A DNA stretch of 64,000 nucleotides from Ruminococcus sp. GTDB taxonomy: Bacteria > Bacillota > Clostridia > Oscillospirales > Ruminococcaceae. Positions 44,101-52,357 of this stretch are shown here, one piece after another. Below the pieces are notes generated by a model. The model was not told the origin of the DNA, made no database searches, and saw only the letters and a list, made by a program, of their open reading frames with translations. Where the stretch lies: contig NZ_JAFYYT010000001.1 of the NCBI RefSeq assembly GCF_017549005.1, positions 1-64,000 of the forward strand. Direction: 5' to 3'. Position numbers and translations under genes: made by a program. The stretch's first letter is position 1. The number at the start of each line of letters is the position of its first letter.

Positions 44101-44327
44101 TTTTTGAATTCAAGTGTGCTGTCAGGAGCTTCCATAACTATCTTTGCATAGTTACATGCGCCAAGCTTATCAATGGTACCGACGGTCCTGTCTGCATTGG
44201 TACTTCCATTACTTGTTATTCCCGAAAGCTTCGCATTAGCCGTAAGCGAAACTGTCGGTATAGCAGCCGTCAGAAATAAAGCAGCTGTGACTGCCGAAGC
44301 AGCCCGTCTAAAAAAATTCAATGCCAT
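41187..44327 (-). CDS. Secreted dockerin-serpin, large
   Basis: A 1046-aa exported protein: signal peptide (FFRRAASAVTAALFLTAAIPTV), an N-terminal region of about 530 residues of unknown fold, a dockerin at about 569-634 (DINDDGVVDSYDAIVYRKQL; DINFNGVIDGDDLRQLQDFL), and a full serpin at about 646-1046. Serpin landmarks: NFLISPMSISTALSMTANGADG, NTKGMIPVLL, LINTLYFEADW, and the reactive-loop hinge ESGTKAAAVTSVG (small residues, inhibitory type), RPFVYMIVDKNNIPLFIGA. It inhibits proteases, presumably protecting the cellulosome. GGAGGTG precedes the ATG. It is downstream of a second serpin and an ECF sigma pair. Confidence 0.9.
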   Translation of the reverse strand: MALNFFRRAASAVTAALFLTAAIPTVSLTANAKLSGITSNGSTNADRTVGTIDKLGACNYAKIVMEAPDSTLEFKNITENDLQTQKIINYAGTVEADGETYLVARKKGSIMYNTTLAEIETDHNDYIFYHVCSEESLPAEGFAFPFYELIQSAKHFGLVTGKLSSAALDGSNYDCNCELSALQNKDKEISCKVYSEISKRYMGYIILDGYDFYSPEYYVMRGSEMTARPNGCFTINAKEYELMYTENCVDSYVEKNLSRTSAYELNAQNNISIDYRVSDSLEGKYGIVYKFYLHDIDPDKRISFSIAEKVSGMSVEELFGSYEKSMGIGNQLSFVNAELVKTYTANGHEYDLYKGLYRYRGEFSSYNEESYIAVRKDTGDSASYGSSIDVYAHMSNIEELSNGTEVYSVELSFHNCGAAGTLDLTRNDISFGSSKAPAAKTSDLQAYEYVFEDANIQNVSVSEEYCSVTLSMNNSDNKAWEWGGFGMSFIELFFYPNTLPPDTDPDDTDWQTEIIEKNRSLLSMLHEGSKATISVLSYSYFPELADRQYKSGAVYNFEGVISVKSPDILYYGDINDDGVVDSYDAIVYRKQLSGNTTEKLSKDQLLNGDINFNGVIDGDDLRQLQDFLLGIQKEFNVVTEIGSIRLDDKVDVLASEGKVSDDDFAYAEMDLGVKLLKNCFDPTQPGKENFLISPMSISTALSMTANGADGKTRDEMEKLLGNGLTIDQINEYMAYYMNELPDEQNEKVYLANSVWFKNTEQFKVNEKFLETNKKYYSSEIYKSAFDDSTVKDVNSWVNTNTKGMIPVLLNKGDLDPVGDIEKLMLLINTLYFEADWANKYTNTYNGKFTDLKGVEHDVTKMRNTEYEYFDLGDADAFKKPYINGNYSFIGILPRDKDIIGYVNGLDSKKLFDDLKECEDPSEYDLTVIMPKFDYSYDTSLKDVLKQMGMTTAFDYHTADFTKIYDASVPYAPILYIGDVLHKTKIEVTESGTKAAAVTSVGMDGWGGMSPQKKKEITIDLDRPFVYMIVDKNNIPLFIGAASMIEE

Positions 44328-44458
44328 AATACACCTCCATAAAAAAACAGATTATATCAGAATAGAGTTTTCTATAATGATTTTACATCATTTACTGTAA
44401 CAATACAAGCCGATTATTGTCGATTTTTGAACATCTCGCCATTTTTCTCCGAATAAGA

Positions 44459-46594
44459 TCACTTTTCTCCGAGCTGAGTTGCAGCACCGATGAATAACGG
44501 TACATTGTTCTTATCAACTATCATGTACACAAATGGTCTGTTCAGATAAATGAAAACTTCTTTTTTCAGATCAGGCATACCTCCGCCGCCATACAATCCC
44601 ACAGATGTTACGGCTGCTGCCTTTGTGCCCTTTTCGTTCAGCTCTATCTTTGTTTTGTGGAGCACTTTGTCTATCCACAATGCCTGAGCACCGTCAACGG
44701 AAAGGTCGTTTATCTTTGAGAAATCAGCCGTTCCGCCAAAGGCTGTGGGCATGCCCATTTCTTTGAGTATATCGTTGAGAGACTTCTCGTAGTCATACTC
44801 AAACTTGGGTATCATTGTATAAAGGTCCACGGACTCAGGATCCTCACATTCCTTCAGCCCATCAAAGAGCTTCTCTGCGTCAAGGTCATTTACATATTCA
44901 ACTATATCATTATCACGCGGAAGTATTCCCACAAAGCTGTAATTACCACCTGCATAAGGCTTCTTGAAAGCATCGGCATCGCCGAGGTCGAAGTATTCGT
45001 ACTCCTTGCTGACAAGAGACTTTATGGTACGCTTTTCCCCATTGATATCCGTAAAAAAATCATTGTTTGCATGAGTGTATGGCTGCTGCCAGTCTGCCTC
45101 GAAATAGAGAGTATTCAGAAGCATCATGAGCATTTCCTTTTCCTCGGTGGGTTCAAGGTCTCCGTTTCTGAGTATAGACGGTATCATGCCGTTGGTGTTT
45201 CTGCTTACCCAGTCATTTATGTCTGTGACTGTATTATCGTCGAAGGGCGCCTTGTACAGCTCTGCACCGTAGTATTTCTTGTTCTGCTCAAGGAAGTCTT
45301 CATATACCTTGAATGAGGGCTTGTCCTTGAACCATATGGAATCGGCGATATACACCTTTTCTTTTTCATTATTTGGGAGCTTGCTGAGGTAATAAGCCAT
45401 ATACTCGTTTATCTGACCGAGAGTAAGGCCATTTCCGAGCACCTTCTCCATTTCACTGCGTGTTTTGCCGTCAGCTCCGTTAGCAGTCATTGCAAGAGCT
45501 GCCGAGACGGACATAGGTGAGATGAGCAGGTTCTCCTCGCCTGCCTTGGCGGGAGCAAAGCTCTTTTTCAGCAGCTCGATACCGAGATTCATTTCTGCGG
45601 CTGCAAATTCTTCATCAACAGTTTTTCCTTCCGATGCCTGTACGTTTACCTTGTCATCAAGGCGGACTGTGCTCATTGAAGACGGTATATCGATAGTTGC
45701 AGGATCCAGGTTGAGCAGCTTTTTCTGTATGGCCTGTGCATCGCCGACTGTGAGTCCGTCACCGTTCATATCTCCGTTTGATTCGCCCTGTTTTGTCAGA
45801 TGATTATCTGCTGTACCGTCCAAGCCGTACTTATTGGGATTTGCAAGAGCCTGCATTATAAGAACTGCGTCCGCCATATCGACATCACCGTCGCAGTTTG
45901 CATCGCCCTTAACTACAGCGGGAACATCTCCTGTTATAATTGCATTTTTGCTTTCAAGCTCAATGATCTCATAGCATGGGCTGAGCTGGACATAGTTCAG
46001 TGCGGCAGCTATGAGCATATTGCTTTTGTCAGGACCTTGTGCATTAGCAGGATACAGACCGAAGCTCAGATATCTTCTGTATATCTTGCCGCCCTCAGCG
46101 TTTTCTTCTGTCCGTATCTTCCAGCCGTGGCCGTCCAAAAGCCATACTTCGCTGTTTGGCACACCGACTGAGTTGGCAATGTAATATATCTGCTCTGTGA
46201 TACAGCCGTCATCTTTTGTCAATTCTTCAATATCGGCGGATTCGTTGACTATAGTTTCTCCGTCTGAGTTCACAAATGTCGCTTCGGGCCTGAGCACTAT
46301 CATAATAGAACATTCTTCAAGAGCCTCTGCAACCTTTTCTTTAGTCCATACGGAGTATTTCTTTTCATCTGTCATACCCTTTGCGGCAAAAAGTGCAGAT
46401 ATCTCATCTTCTGACATTTTCTTCATGTCATCAAAAGTGTATTCGCTGCCCGTATCTTCTGTAACAGCGTCCAGAGTTACAGTGTATCCGTCCTCGCTGT
46501 CAGCATTGTCTGCGTTTGCCAAGACCAACGAAGACGATGAGGCTGTCATTAATGCTGCTATCATTGCGGCAACGATTCGTTTGTTTGTTCTCAT
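44459..46594 (-). CDS. Secreted dockerin-serpin
   Basis: A 711-aa exported protein: signal peptide (KRIVAAMIAALMTASSSSLVLA), an N-terminal region of about 190 residues, a dockerin at about 228-300 (DANCDGDVDMADAVLIMQAL; DMNGDGLTVGDAQAIQKKLL) with an inserted loop, then a serpin at about 315-711. The serpin half closely follows its neighbour (NLLISPMSVSAALAMTANGADG). The hinge NEKGTKAAAVTSVGLYGGGG is inhibitory in type, but its P1 region differs from the other, so the two serpins may target different proteases. The stop of the anti-sigma gene is 24 bases upstream, implying one operon. GGAAGGATG-type site before the ATG. Confidence 0.9.
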   Translation of the reverse strand: MRTNKRIVAAMIAALMTASSSSLVLANADNADSEDGYTVTLDAVTEDTGSEYTFDDMKKMSEDEISALFAAKGMTDEKKYSVWTKEKVAEALEECSIMIVLRPEATFVNSDGETIVNESADIEELTKDDGCITEQIYYIANSVGVPNSEVWLLDGHGWKIRTEENAEGGKIYRRYLSFGLYPANAQGPDKSNMLIAAALNYVQLSPCYEIIELESKNAIITGDVPAVVKGDANCDGDVDMADAVLIMQALANPNKYGLDGTADNHLTKQGESNGDMNGDGLTVGDAQAIQKKLLNLDPATIDIPSSMSTVRLDDKVNVQASEGKTVDEEFAAAEMNLGIELLKKSFAPAKAGEENLLISPMSVSAALAMTANGADGKTRSEMEKVLGNGLTLGQINEYMAYYLSKLPNNEKEKVYIADSIWFKDKPSFKVYEDFLEQNKKYYGAELYKAPFDDNTVTDINDWVSRNTNGMIPSILRNGDLEPTEEKEMLMMLLNTLYFEADWQQPYTHANNDFFTDINGEKRTIKSLVSKEYEYFDLGDADAFKKPYAGGNYSFVGILPRDNDIVEYVNDLDAEKLFDGLKECEDPESVDLYTMIPKFEYDYEKSLNDILKEMGMPTAFGGTADFSKINDLSVDGAQALWIDKVLHKTKIELNEKGTKAAAVTSVGLYGGGGMPDLKKEVFIYLNRPFVYMIVDKNNVPLFIGAATQLGEK

Positions 46595-46618
46595 AAAAAA
46601 TCATCCTTCCATAAAATA

Positions 46619-47587
46619 TTATGCCTGAGGTACAGTTTGAATTATTATATCCAGATCTGCATTTGGATTGTAATATAGGTAATACCCATCATTCCCCATA
46701 AATTTTATAGCAACAGCACCTGCAGCGGTAATGCCGTTTACGCTATACACACCTGCTACGCATTGCATTTGCTCCCCCGCTATCATCTGACCGCTTAGCA
46801 TATCTGCATCGTCTATCCACTCTCCCACATATTCGGGAGATATCATGTACAGACTGGTATAGACGCGGTCATATCTGTAGATATAGGCATAGCAGTATCT
46901 TTCGTTTATGGGAAGCTGTTGCCATTGTTCCTCGCTGCTGTATTCACTACCTGCCTCGCCGCCTGTACCGTCGCCTTCAGTGTATCCACCACCTTCAGTG
47001 TCTCCCCCGCCGCCAAAGCCTCCGAAACCGCCGTGGTTCCAGTCTCCGTTACCGTTCCAATTCCAGCCGCCTGTGCTAATCGGTTCCGTCGTTATCTCCT
47101 GAGTTGTGACAGGGGAAGTGACTGTCTCCACTGTAGTTGTCGCGGTAACACGAAGTGCTGACGTCACTGTAGTATGAACAGCCGAGGTGACAGCCGTAGT
47201 CATAGCATTGGTCGTTTTTGCGTAGGTCTGTTCGACTATTGCTGCCTTTTCTGTTGTAGTGGTAGATGTCGCAGATACATTTGTTTTAGTAGTTGTTTTG
47301 GCAGTTGTTTTTTCAGTCGAGATCAGTTTTGTGACTGATTCTTCTGTGCCATACGGAACTGTTGTGCCAATTGAGATTGAACCGCCTGTTATAACACTTT
47401 CATCAGTTATCGTGTCAATTGGCTTTCTGTAATTCTTCACAGCTGCAAAGCATATCACCACAGCACCGCAAATCCCCGCAGCGGCTGGTATAATTCGCAT
47501 TGCCAGCGCTTTTCTGCGCTTTATCTTTTTATCATGTTCGTTTCGGACTTCAAGTATGTATTGAGCTGTTTCTTCATATGTTTTCAT
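46619..47587 (-). CDS. Putative anti-sigma factor with long extracytoplasmic domain
   Basis: A 322-aa protein from the ATG at 47587 (AGGAGGG upstream). About 40 cytoplasmic residues (YEETAQYILEVRNEHDKKIKRRKA) are followed by one transmembrane helix (IIPAAAGICGAVVICFAAV), a Thr-rich linker (about 80-175), a Gly/Trp-rich stretch (WNWNGNGDWNHGGFGG) and a C-terminal domain (YCYAYIYRYDRVYTSLYMISPEYVGEW...). It overlaps the sigma gene by 14 bases. The design is that of an anti-sigma with outside sensor, here located just before two dockerin-serpin genes. Confidence 0.65.
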   Translation of the reverse strand: MKTYEETAQYILEVRNEHDKKIKRRKALAMRIIPAAAGICGAVVICFAAVKNYRKPIDTITDESVITGGSISIGTTVPYGTEESVTKLISTEKTTAKTTTKTNVSATSTTTTEKAAIVEQTYAKTTNAMTTAVTSAVHTTVTSALRVTATTTVETVTSPVTTQEITTEPISTGGWNWNGNGDWNHGGFGGFGGGGDTEGGGYTEGDGTGGEAGSEYSSEEQWQQLPINERYCYAYIYRYDRVYTSLYMISPEYVGEWIDDADMLSGQMIAGEQMQCVAGVYSVNGITAAGAVAIKFMGNDGYYLYYNPNADLDIIIQTVPQA

Positions 47588-48128
47588 AATTGAAGCCCTC
47601 CTTTTCAAGTTCTGTTTTGAGTGCTTTCCTTGCATTATACAGGAGATTCTTTATCTGTTTGACCGATCTGCCCGTTATTTTGGCGGTTTCCTCGTTGCTG
47701 AAGTCCTCAAAATAGGTCAGATACAGCACCTGCTGATAGTCTTCTTTAAGCCTGCATATCGCATGACGAAGATTGATCCTTTGTTCTGTCACAAGGTAAC
47801 TTCGTTCAAGATCGGCCTCATCTGCAATTTCAATGCATTCGTTCAGTGATACGTTTTTGCGTCTCAGCAAACGTCGTTTATGATCAACGGCAATATTTCT
47901 GCCGATAGTATAAAGCCATGTCTTGAAAGAGCTTTTGCCGTTGAATTTCGGCTTCTTAATGGCAAGCTTTATAAATGCATCCTGCATACATTCCTCCGCA
48001 GAACCGATATCATCAGTATAGCTGCGGAGATAAAGCATAAGACCATCTCGGAATTCACGGACGATCTCGACCATACCACTGTCATCACCTGCAAGGAAAC
48101 GGCGGTAGCTACTTTCACCGTTGTCCAT
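47574..48128 (-). CDS. ECF-type RNA polymerase sigma factor
   Basis: A 184-aa protein with region 2 (AEECMQDAFIKLAIKKPKFNGKSSFKTWLYTIGRNIAVDHKRR) and region 4 (EDFSNEETAKITGRSVKQIKNLLYNARKALKTEL). GAAAGGAG lies 9 bases before the ATG. It is first in an apparent operon: sigma, anti-sigma, serpin, serpin. It probably directs expression of these and other secreted cellulosome parts. Confidence 0.9.
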   Translation of the reverse strand: MDNGESSYRRFLAGDDSGMVEIVREFRDGLMLYLRSYTDDIGSAEECMQDAFIKLAIKKPKFNGKSSFKTWLYTIGRNIAVDHKRRLLRRKNVSLNECIEIADEADLERSYLVTEQRINLRHAICRLKEDYQQVLYLTYFEDFSNEETAKITGRSVKQIKNLLYNARKALKTELEKEGFNYENI

Positions 48129-48353
48129 CGTTCTGGCTCCTTTCGCGTCAGATCACGTGCTCTTACTTATTAGACGTTACGAGAGTGTGAAAAGACTAAG
48201 CGAATTTTATGTTAAAATAAAAAAATATATACAACACATTGTTTGCCTCTTAATTATAATTTATCATTTATTCTATTTATTGTCAATGGATACTTAAAAC
48301 AGGTCACAGTATACAAATTACTAAAGTAATCTATATCAAATCCGTTAAAATAA

Positions 48354-48377
48354 CAACAGCTCCCTTGCGGGAGCTGT
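48354..48377. terminator. AGCTCCC-type hairpin at the island's right end
   Basis: AACAGCTCCC-TTGC-GGGAGCTGTT, followed by TATTTGG. Related hairpins sit at 22134 (left end), 16451 and 137. Confidence 0.55.
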
Positions 48378-48383
48378 TATTTG

Positions 48384-48573
48384 GTATCGTTATACTGCCT
48401 TTCGTCGTGTGCATTTCATGTGCATTCCGTGTGCATAACACCTGTTTTTGCTGCACACAAAACTGCAAAAATGCATTTAAAACTGTTTTCTACAGGCAAG
48501 AGAAAAGCCTGTATTTCGGTGTTTTCCTCGAAATACAGGCTTCTTTAAAAGAGCGGACAGAGAGGGATTCGAA
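48384..48573. repeat. Right attachment region of the island
   Basis: The 21-bp core 48553-48573 overlaps the 3' end of tRNA-Ser and is identical to 22336-22356. About 100 bp before it match the left copy, including the CGAAATACAGGCTT hairpin. Arm-like repeats here are CGTGTGCA/CATGTGCA (48406-48435), a variant of the left end's CGTGTGAA. Confidence 0.75.
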
Positions 48574-48642
48574 CCCTCGATACGCTATTAACGTATACAC
48601 GAGTTCCAGTCGTGCGCCTTAGACCAGCTCAGCCATCTGTCC
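48554..48642 (-). tRNA. tRNA-Ser (GGA)
   Basis: Reading leftward: acceptor GGACAGA pairs with TCTGTCC, D-arm TGGCTGAGCTGGTCTAAGGC, anticodon loop CTGGAAC (anticodon GGA), a long variable arm typical of tRNA-Ser, and T-arm GGTTCGAATCC. CCA is not encoded. The gene is intact and is the target of the island's integration. Confidence 0.95.
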
Positions 48643-48645
48643 ATA

Positions 48646-48730
48646 TGGTGCGAGTAATGGGACTTGAACCCATACGTCTGTCGACACACGCCCCTCAAAC
48701 GTGCCTGTCTGCCAATTCCAGCACACTCGC
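48646..48730 (-). tRNA. tRNA-Leu (GAG)
   Basis: Reading leftward: acceptor GCGAGTG, D-loop with GGAATTGGCAGACAGGC, anticodon loop TTGAGGG (anticodon GAG), a long variable arm, T-arm GGTTCAAGTCC, and an encoded CCA end. It lies 3 bases upstream of tRNA-Ser, so both are probably co-transcribed. Confidence 0.95.
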
Positions 48731-48886
48731 AAAGTACTATAATATTATACATCAAAGAGGAATAAAAGTCAAGCATTTTTTTATAAAAATCTGTTTATAC
48801 TAATAATCTACTGAAAACTAACAAAAATAATATATAATACTGATAATAAAATGATTAATACTATAAAAGCACAAAAAATCTCAATA

Positions 48887-48942
48887 TTCGACAAATTACG
48901 TTGAAATACCTACTTGAAATTGCGGAATTTATGGTGTAAAAT
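48887..48942 (+). promoter_or_regulatory. Promoter and 0A box of the Spo0A-like gene
   Basis: TTGAAA (48914-48919), 17-bp spacer, TAAAAT (48937-48942). TTCGACAA at 48887-48894 is the exact complement of the Spo0A box TTGTCGAA, 20 bp before the -35 box, which suggests autoregulation. Confidence 0.7.
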
Positions 48943-48976
48943 ATAAATTGTAGAAATCATGAAAGGAGAATCCGTT

Positions 48977-49726
48977 ATGGAAAACGAATCTATCAAAGTG
49001 CTGATTGGCGACAATTCAGCAGCAAACGGAGTAAAAGCAGCAGCAATATTAAGAGAAAGCGGTATGATCGCATATACGCGGAAAATGGAAGGCAGTACGA
49101 TTTATGAATCTATCATAAAAGACCGTCCCGACGTTGTCATCACAGCCCTGACGATGCAGGATACTGACGCGATCGCACTGATAAGCCGCGTAAAGGAACA
49201 GCTTATAAATGTCCCTGAATTCATTGTGGCGTCAAATATCAAAAACAGCTTCATTGAGCGTCAGGTACTTGCTAACGGAGCGGCATACTTCCTCTCAGAG
49301 CCCTTAGAACTCAGCGAGCTTGCTTCGATAGTAAAATCTGTATGCAGAAAAGCAGTTTCCAGCGCTTGTACAGATATGGAGATAATGGTTACAGACGTTA
49401 TACAGAAAATCGGAGTTCCTGCACATATCAAGGGGTATCATTACCTGAGAACTGCTATAATCAGCGCAATAAACAACAGCCAGCTCATGGAAAGCGTAAC
49501 TAAGCAGTTATATCCTTGTGTTGCTCAGAAATATTCGACAACTTCCTCTCGCGTCGAAAGAGCCATACGTCATGCTATCGAAATTGCATGGGACAGAGGA
49601 AACAGCGACGTAATAAGCAGCTTTTTCGGATATTCCGTCAACAGCTTCCGCGGACGTCCCACAAATTCCGAGTTTATCGCACTTATTACCGATAAGATAA
49701 GATTAAAGCTGAAATTATCCAAGTAA
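48977..49726 (+). CDS. spo0A: Spo0A-like response regulator with degenerate receiver
   Basis: A 249-aa protein. The C-terminal ~110 residues are a clear Spo0A DNA-binding domain: IGVPAHIKGYHYLRTAIISA, LYPCVAQKYSTTSSRVERAIRHAIEIAW, SVNSFRGRPTNSEFIALITDKI. The N-terminal receiver (IKVLIGDNSAANG, DVVITALTMQDTDAIALI) has Ala where Spo0A has the phosphorylated Asp, and only one Asp in the acidic pocket, so it probably is not activated by phosphorylation. Start at 48977 (AAAGGAG upstream). It could be a sporulation-independent global regulator. Confidence 0.85.
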   Translation: MENESIKVLIGDNSAANGVKAAAILRESGMIAYTRKMEGSTIYESIIKDRPDVVITALTMQDTDAIALISRVKEQLINVPEFIVASNIKNSFIERQVLANGAAYFLSEPLELSELASIVKSVCRKAVSSACTDMEIMVTDVIQKIGVPAHIKGYHYLRTAIISAINNSQLMESVTKQLYPCVAQKYSTTSSRVERAIRHAIEIAWDRGNSDVISSFFGYSVNSFRGRPTNSEFIALITDKIRLKLKLSK

Positions 49727-49744
49727 AAATCATATATAAAGATC

Positions 49745-49777
49745 AAAAGCTGTATTCGCCCATGAATACAGCTTTTT
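49745..49777 (+). terminator. Terminator of the Spo0A-like gene
   Basis: AAAAGCTGTATTC-GCCCAT-GAATACAGCTTTTT, a strong stem with a T-run directly after the stop codon. Confidence 0.9.
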
Positions 49778-49968
49778 CTGATTTGTCCTTGTTCATGCAA
49801 AGGAACTGCCTCGGACGGCAAATGTGCAGACGCCGGCCTCGGTCTCGCTCAAATAATAACCCAATTATTTTCGCAACATTATTATAGCATTTAAAACCTC
49901 TCTTGTCAATAAAATGAGGAGCATTTATACAAGTCAGACAAATTAAACATCTATTTTTCTAACTGCTG

Positions 49969-50946
49969 TTACCCCGTTTTTATGAGCTTATCCGTTTTTA
50001 CTATAATTATATCGTTTTTCCTGAGTTTCAGCCCCTCGTTGGGAACTATTGTCATTTCGCCTCGAAGAATAACAAGTATACGGATATTGTAGTTTCCCGT
50101 GACCTCTCCAACGGTCATGCCTTTGAAGCTGCTCTTTTCGTCGATGTATATCTCGCCTACGTCGTTAACATCGCTGAATCTTGCGTCAGAATGCTGTTTT
50201 TGAGTGTACTGCTCAACAAATCCTGCACTTATGATACCTGTAGGTATCGCGACGACTCCAACACCGAGAAAAGCAATGATTATAGCCATAATCTTGCCTA
50301 TTACGGTTATAGGATATATATCGCCGTACCCCACTGTAAGAAGCGTGGAAACGCTCCACCATATGCCCGAAAAAGCATTTTTGAATGCTTCCGGCTGGGC
50401 TTCATGCTCTGCACTGTAAATACCGAGAGAAGAAGCCAGCATAAGTACTATAATGATGAAAACCGATGAAATGATCTGATTTCTCTTCTCGATAAGCACG
50501 GAAGTAATTACATGGAACGAGTCATAATGGGCATTTACTCTGAACAGGTGAAGTATCCTTACAACTCTCAGCATTCTGAACACAATAAAGCCGTCAAGGA
50601 AGAAAAACGGAAGAATAGTCAGGAGATCAACTATTCCGTCAAAGGAATGCAGGAATTTCAGCTGTGCTCCTATCCCCTTTTTATCGGGATATAGATATCC
50701 AGCTGTCCATATACGCAGGAAATACTCCACGCAGAAAAACGATACCGTCACAGCTTCCATAGCTCTGAACAGAGGCTTGAACATTGCGAGTTCCTCAAAT
50801 GTATCGAGAAAAACCGTAAGTATATTCAATATTATGATAATTACAATGAACCAGTCAAAGGAACGGCTTATAAGATCATCCTTGTTTCCTATCTGAATAA
50901 TATCAAATACACGCTTTTTCAGTGATTTTTTACTGCTTTCAGCCAA
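49969..50946 (-). CDS. Voltage-gated-type potassium channel
   Basis: A 325-aa membrane protein with six transmembrane segments. S4 has the regular Arg pattern FRMLRVVRILHLFRV, and the pore has STLLTVGYGDIYPIT (selectivity filter TVGYGD). The cytoplasmic C-terminus (IRILVILRGEMTIVPNEGLKLRKNDIIIVKTD) looks like a TrkA_C-type ligand domain. It overlaps the preceding dGTPase gene by 8 bases, so they share an operon with sfsA. Confidence 0.85.
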   Translation of the reverse strand: MAESSKKSLKKRVFDIIQIGNKDDLISRSFDWFIVIIIILNILTVFLDTFEELAMFKPLFRAMEAVTVSFFCVEYFLRIWTAGYLYPDKKGIGAQLKFLHSFDGIVDLLTILPFFFLDGFIVFRMLRVVRILHLFRVNAHYDSFHVITSVLIEKRNQIISSVFIIIVLMLASSLGIYSAEHEAQPEAFKNAFSGIWWSVSTLLTVGYGDIYPITVIGKIMAIIIAFLGVGVVAIPTGIISAGFVEQYTQKQHSDARFSDVNDVGEIYIDEKSSFKGMTVGEVTGNYNIRILVILRGEMTIVPNEGLKLRKNDIIIVKTDKLIKTG

Positions 50947-52357
50947 TTCCGCTCAACTCCGTATAAAGTTTTTTTGCATAGCCGTCCGTCATTCCGCAGA
51001 GATAATCAGTAACGAGCATGAGCCTCAGATAAAGCTTTTCCTTTTCGCTCTTTCCCTGAGAGCTTATCCTGTAGGCTCTGATGTAGTTTTCGGAAATGAG
51101 GCGCATGATGCGTTTTTCAATGAAAGAGCTGCCGTATTCCGTGTCAAAGACCACAACAGCGGAAGTTATCTTGCTCAGAAGGAACTCATATATCTCCCCT
51201 GCTGCAATTTCGAGGGAGTATATCTCCTTAGAGCAGAAAACAAACCGGTATGCCATATCACCGAGGGCAAAAGCAACGGTATCGGCGTCAGATGCCGCAA
51301 GAAGCTCCTTCGGGAACGTTCCTGCCATGATATCCTTATAATTCCCGATAAACGCTGAAGCCGCACATCTGAGCAGAAGTCCCTGAACATATATTATCCA
51401 CCGCTGTACAGCATTATGCTCAGGCGAAGACAGGTTCTTCTCAACAGCCTGCCCGTAATAATACTCCAGCCTGCCAAGCACATTCTCAAAAACTGCCTTT
51501 TCGTTTTCCCTGCACTTAGGCATATAGGTATTTTTAAGCTCGTACACGAGCCTTGAATATGTTATGAATCCCTTTTTCACCGCGTCCTCGATATCGGCAG
51601 TCTTATATGCAATGTCGTCAGCGGCTTCCAGTATAAAAGCCAGCGGGTGTCTGCAGTCAACGGCTCCCGTACTGCTGACAATATCCTCGAATATTTCCCT
51701 GTCGGCATAGTAATAACCCATTTTCTTGTCCTTGATATTGCCGCTTTTCTTGTTTATACCGGTCGAGGGGACAGGATACTTTATGATAGTATTCAGCAGA
51801 CCGTATGTCAGATTCATACCATTCTCATCAACAAGAAAATGAAGCTTGGTAAGCAGCCTGAGAGCCTGTGCATTGCCCTCAAAGTGGTACATATCCTCGC
51901 ACATCTGCGGATCGAGTATCTCATTGAGCTTTTTTCCGCCCAGTTCCAGCTTCGGAAGATTTCTCACGAACCAGTCACGGACATAGTCCTCACCGAAATG
52001 ACCGAAAGGAGGATTTCCTATATCGTGTATCAGGCCGGCACACTCGAGGATACTGCATATCTTCTCGATATCCTGCTCATCAAGCTCACTGTCCATATTT
52101 CCGGCTATCCTGCGGAATATCATCTGTCCAAGGGACTTTGCAAAGGACGAGACCTCAAGGGAATGAGTAAGGCGTGTTCGCACAAAGTCTCCCCTGTCAA
52201 GAGGGAATACCTGGGTCTTGTCCTGCAAACGTCTGAATGAAGCGCTTCCTATTATCCTGTGATAGTCTCTCTGGAACTCGCTGCGCGGATCGTTGCTGAC
52301 AGAAGTTGTCGAGTAGCTTCTGCGCCTTTTTTCACATAATAATTGTTTCCAGTTCAT
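50939..52357 (-). CDS. dgt: Deoxyguanosine triphosphate triphosphohydrolase-like protein
   Basis: A 472-aa HD-domain hydrolase that converts dGTP to deoxyguanosine and triphosphate. MNWKQLLCEKRRR, then SEFQRDYHRIIGSASFRRLQDKTQVFPL, TRLTHSLEVSSFAKSLG, ECAGLIHDIGNPPFGHFGE (HD metal site) and FILEAADDIAYKTADIEDA (final Asp). The start at 52357 follows GGAGGAG. It overlaps sfsA by 26 bases and the channel gene by 8. Confidence 0.9.
   Translation of the reverse strand: MNWKQLLCEKRRRSYSTTSVSNDPRSEFQRDYHRIIGSASFRRLQDKTQVFPLDRGDFVRTRLTHSLEVSSFAKSLGQMIFRRIAGNMDSELDEQDIEKICSILECAGLIHDIGNPPFGHFGEDYVRDWFVRNLPKLELGGKKLNEILDPQMCEDMYHFEGNAQALRLLTKLHFLVDENGMNLTYGLLNTIIKYPVPSTGINKKSGNIKDKKMGYYYADREIFEDIVSSTGAVDCRHPLAFILEAADDIAYKTADIEDAVKKGFITYSRLVYELKNTYMPKCRENEKAVFENVLGRLEYYYGQAVEKNLSSPEHNAVQRWIIYVQGLLLRCAASAFIGNYKDIMAGTFPKELLAASDADTVAFALGDMAYRFVFCSKEIYSLEIAAGEIYEFLLSKITSAVVVFDTEYGSSFIEKRIMRLISENYIRAYRISSQGKSEKEKLYLRLMLVTDYLCGMTDGYAKKLYTELSGIG

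Noticed and set aside
46908..47161. Pro/Ser-rich plus-strand frames opposite the anti-sigma gene
   Set aside because: They mirror the Gly- and Thr-rich linker codons on the other strand.
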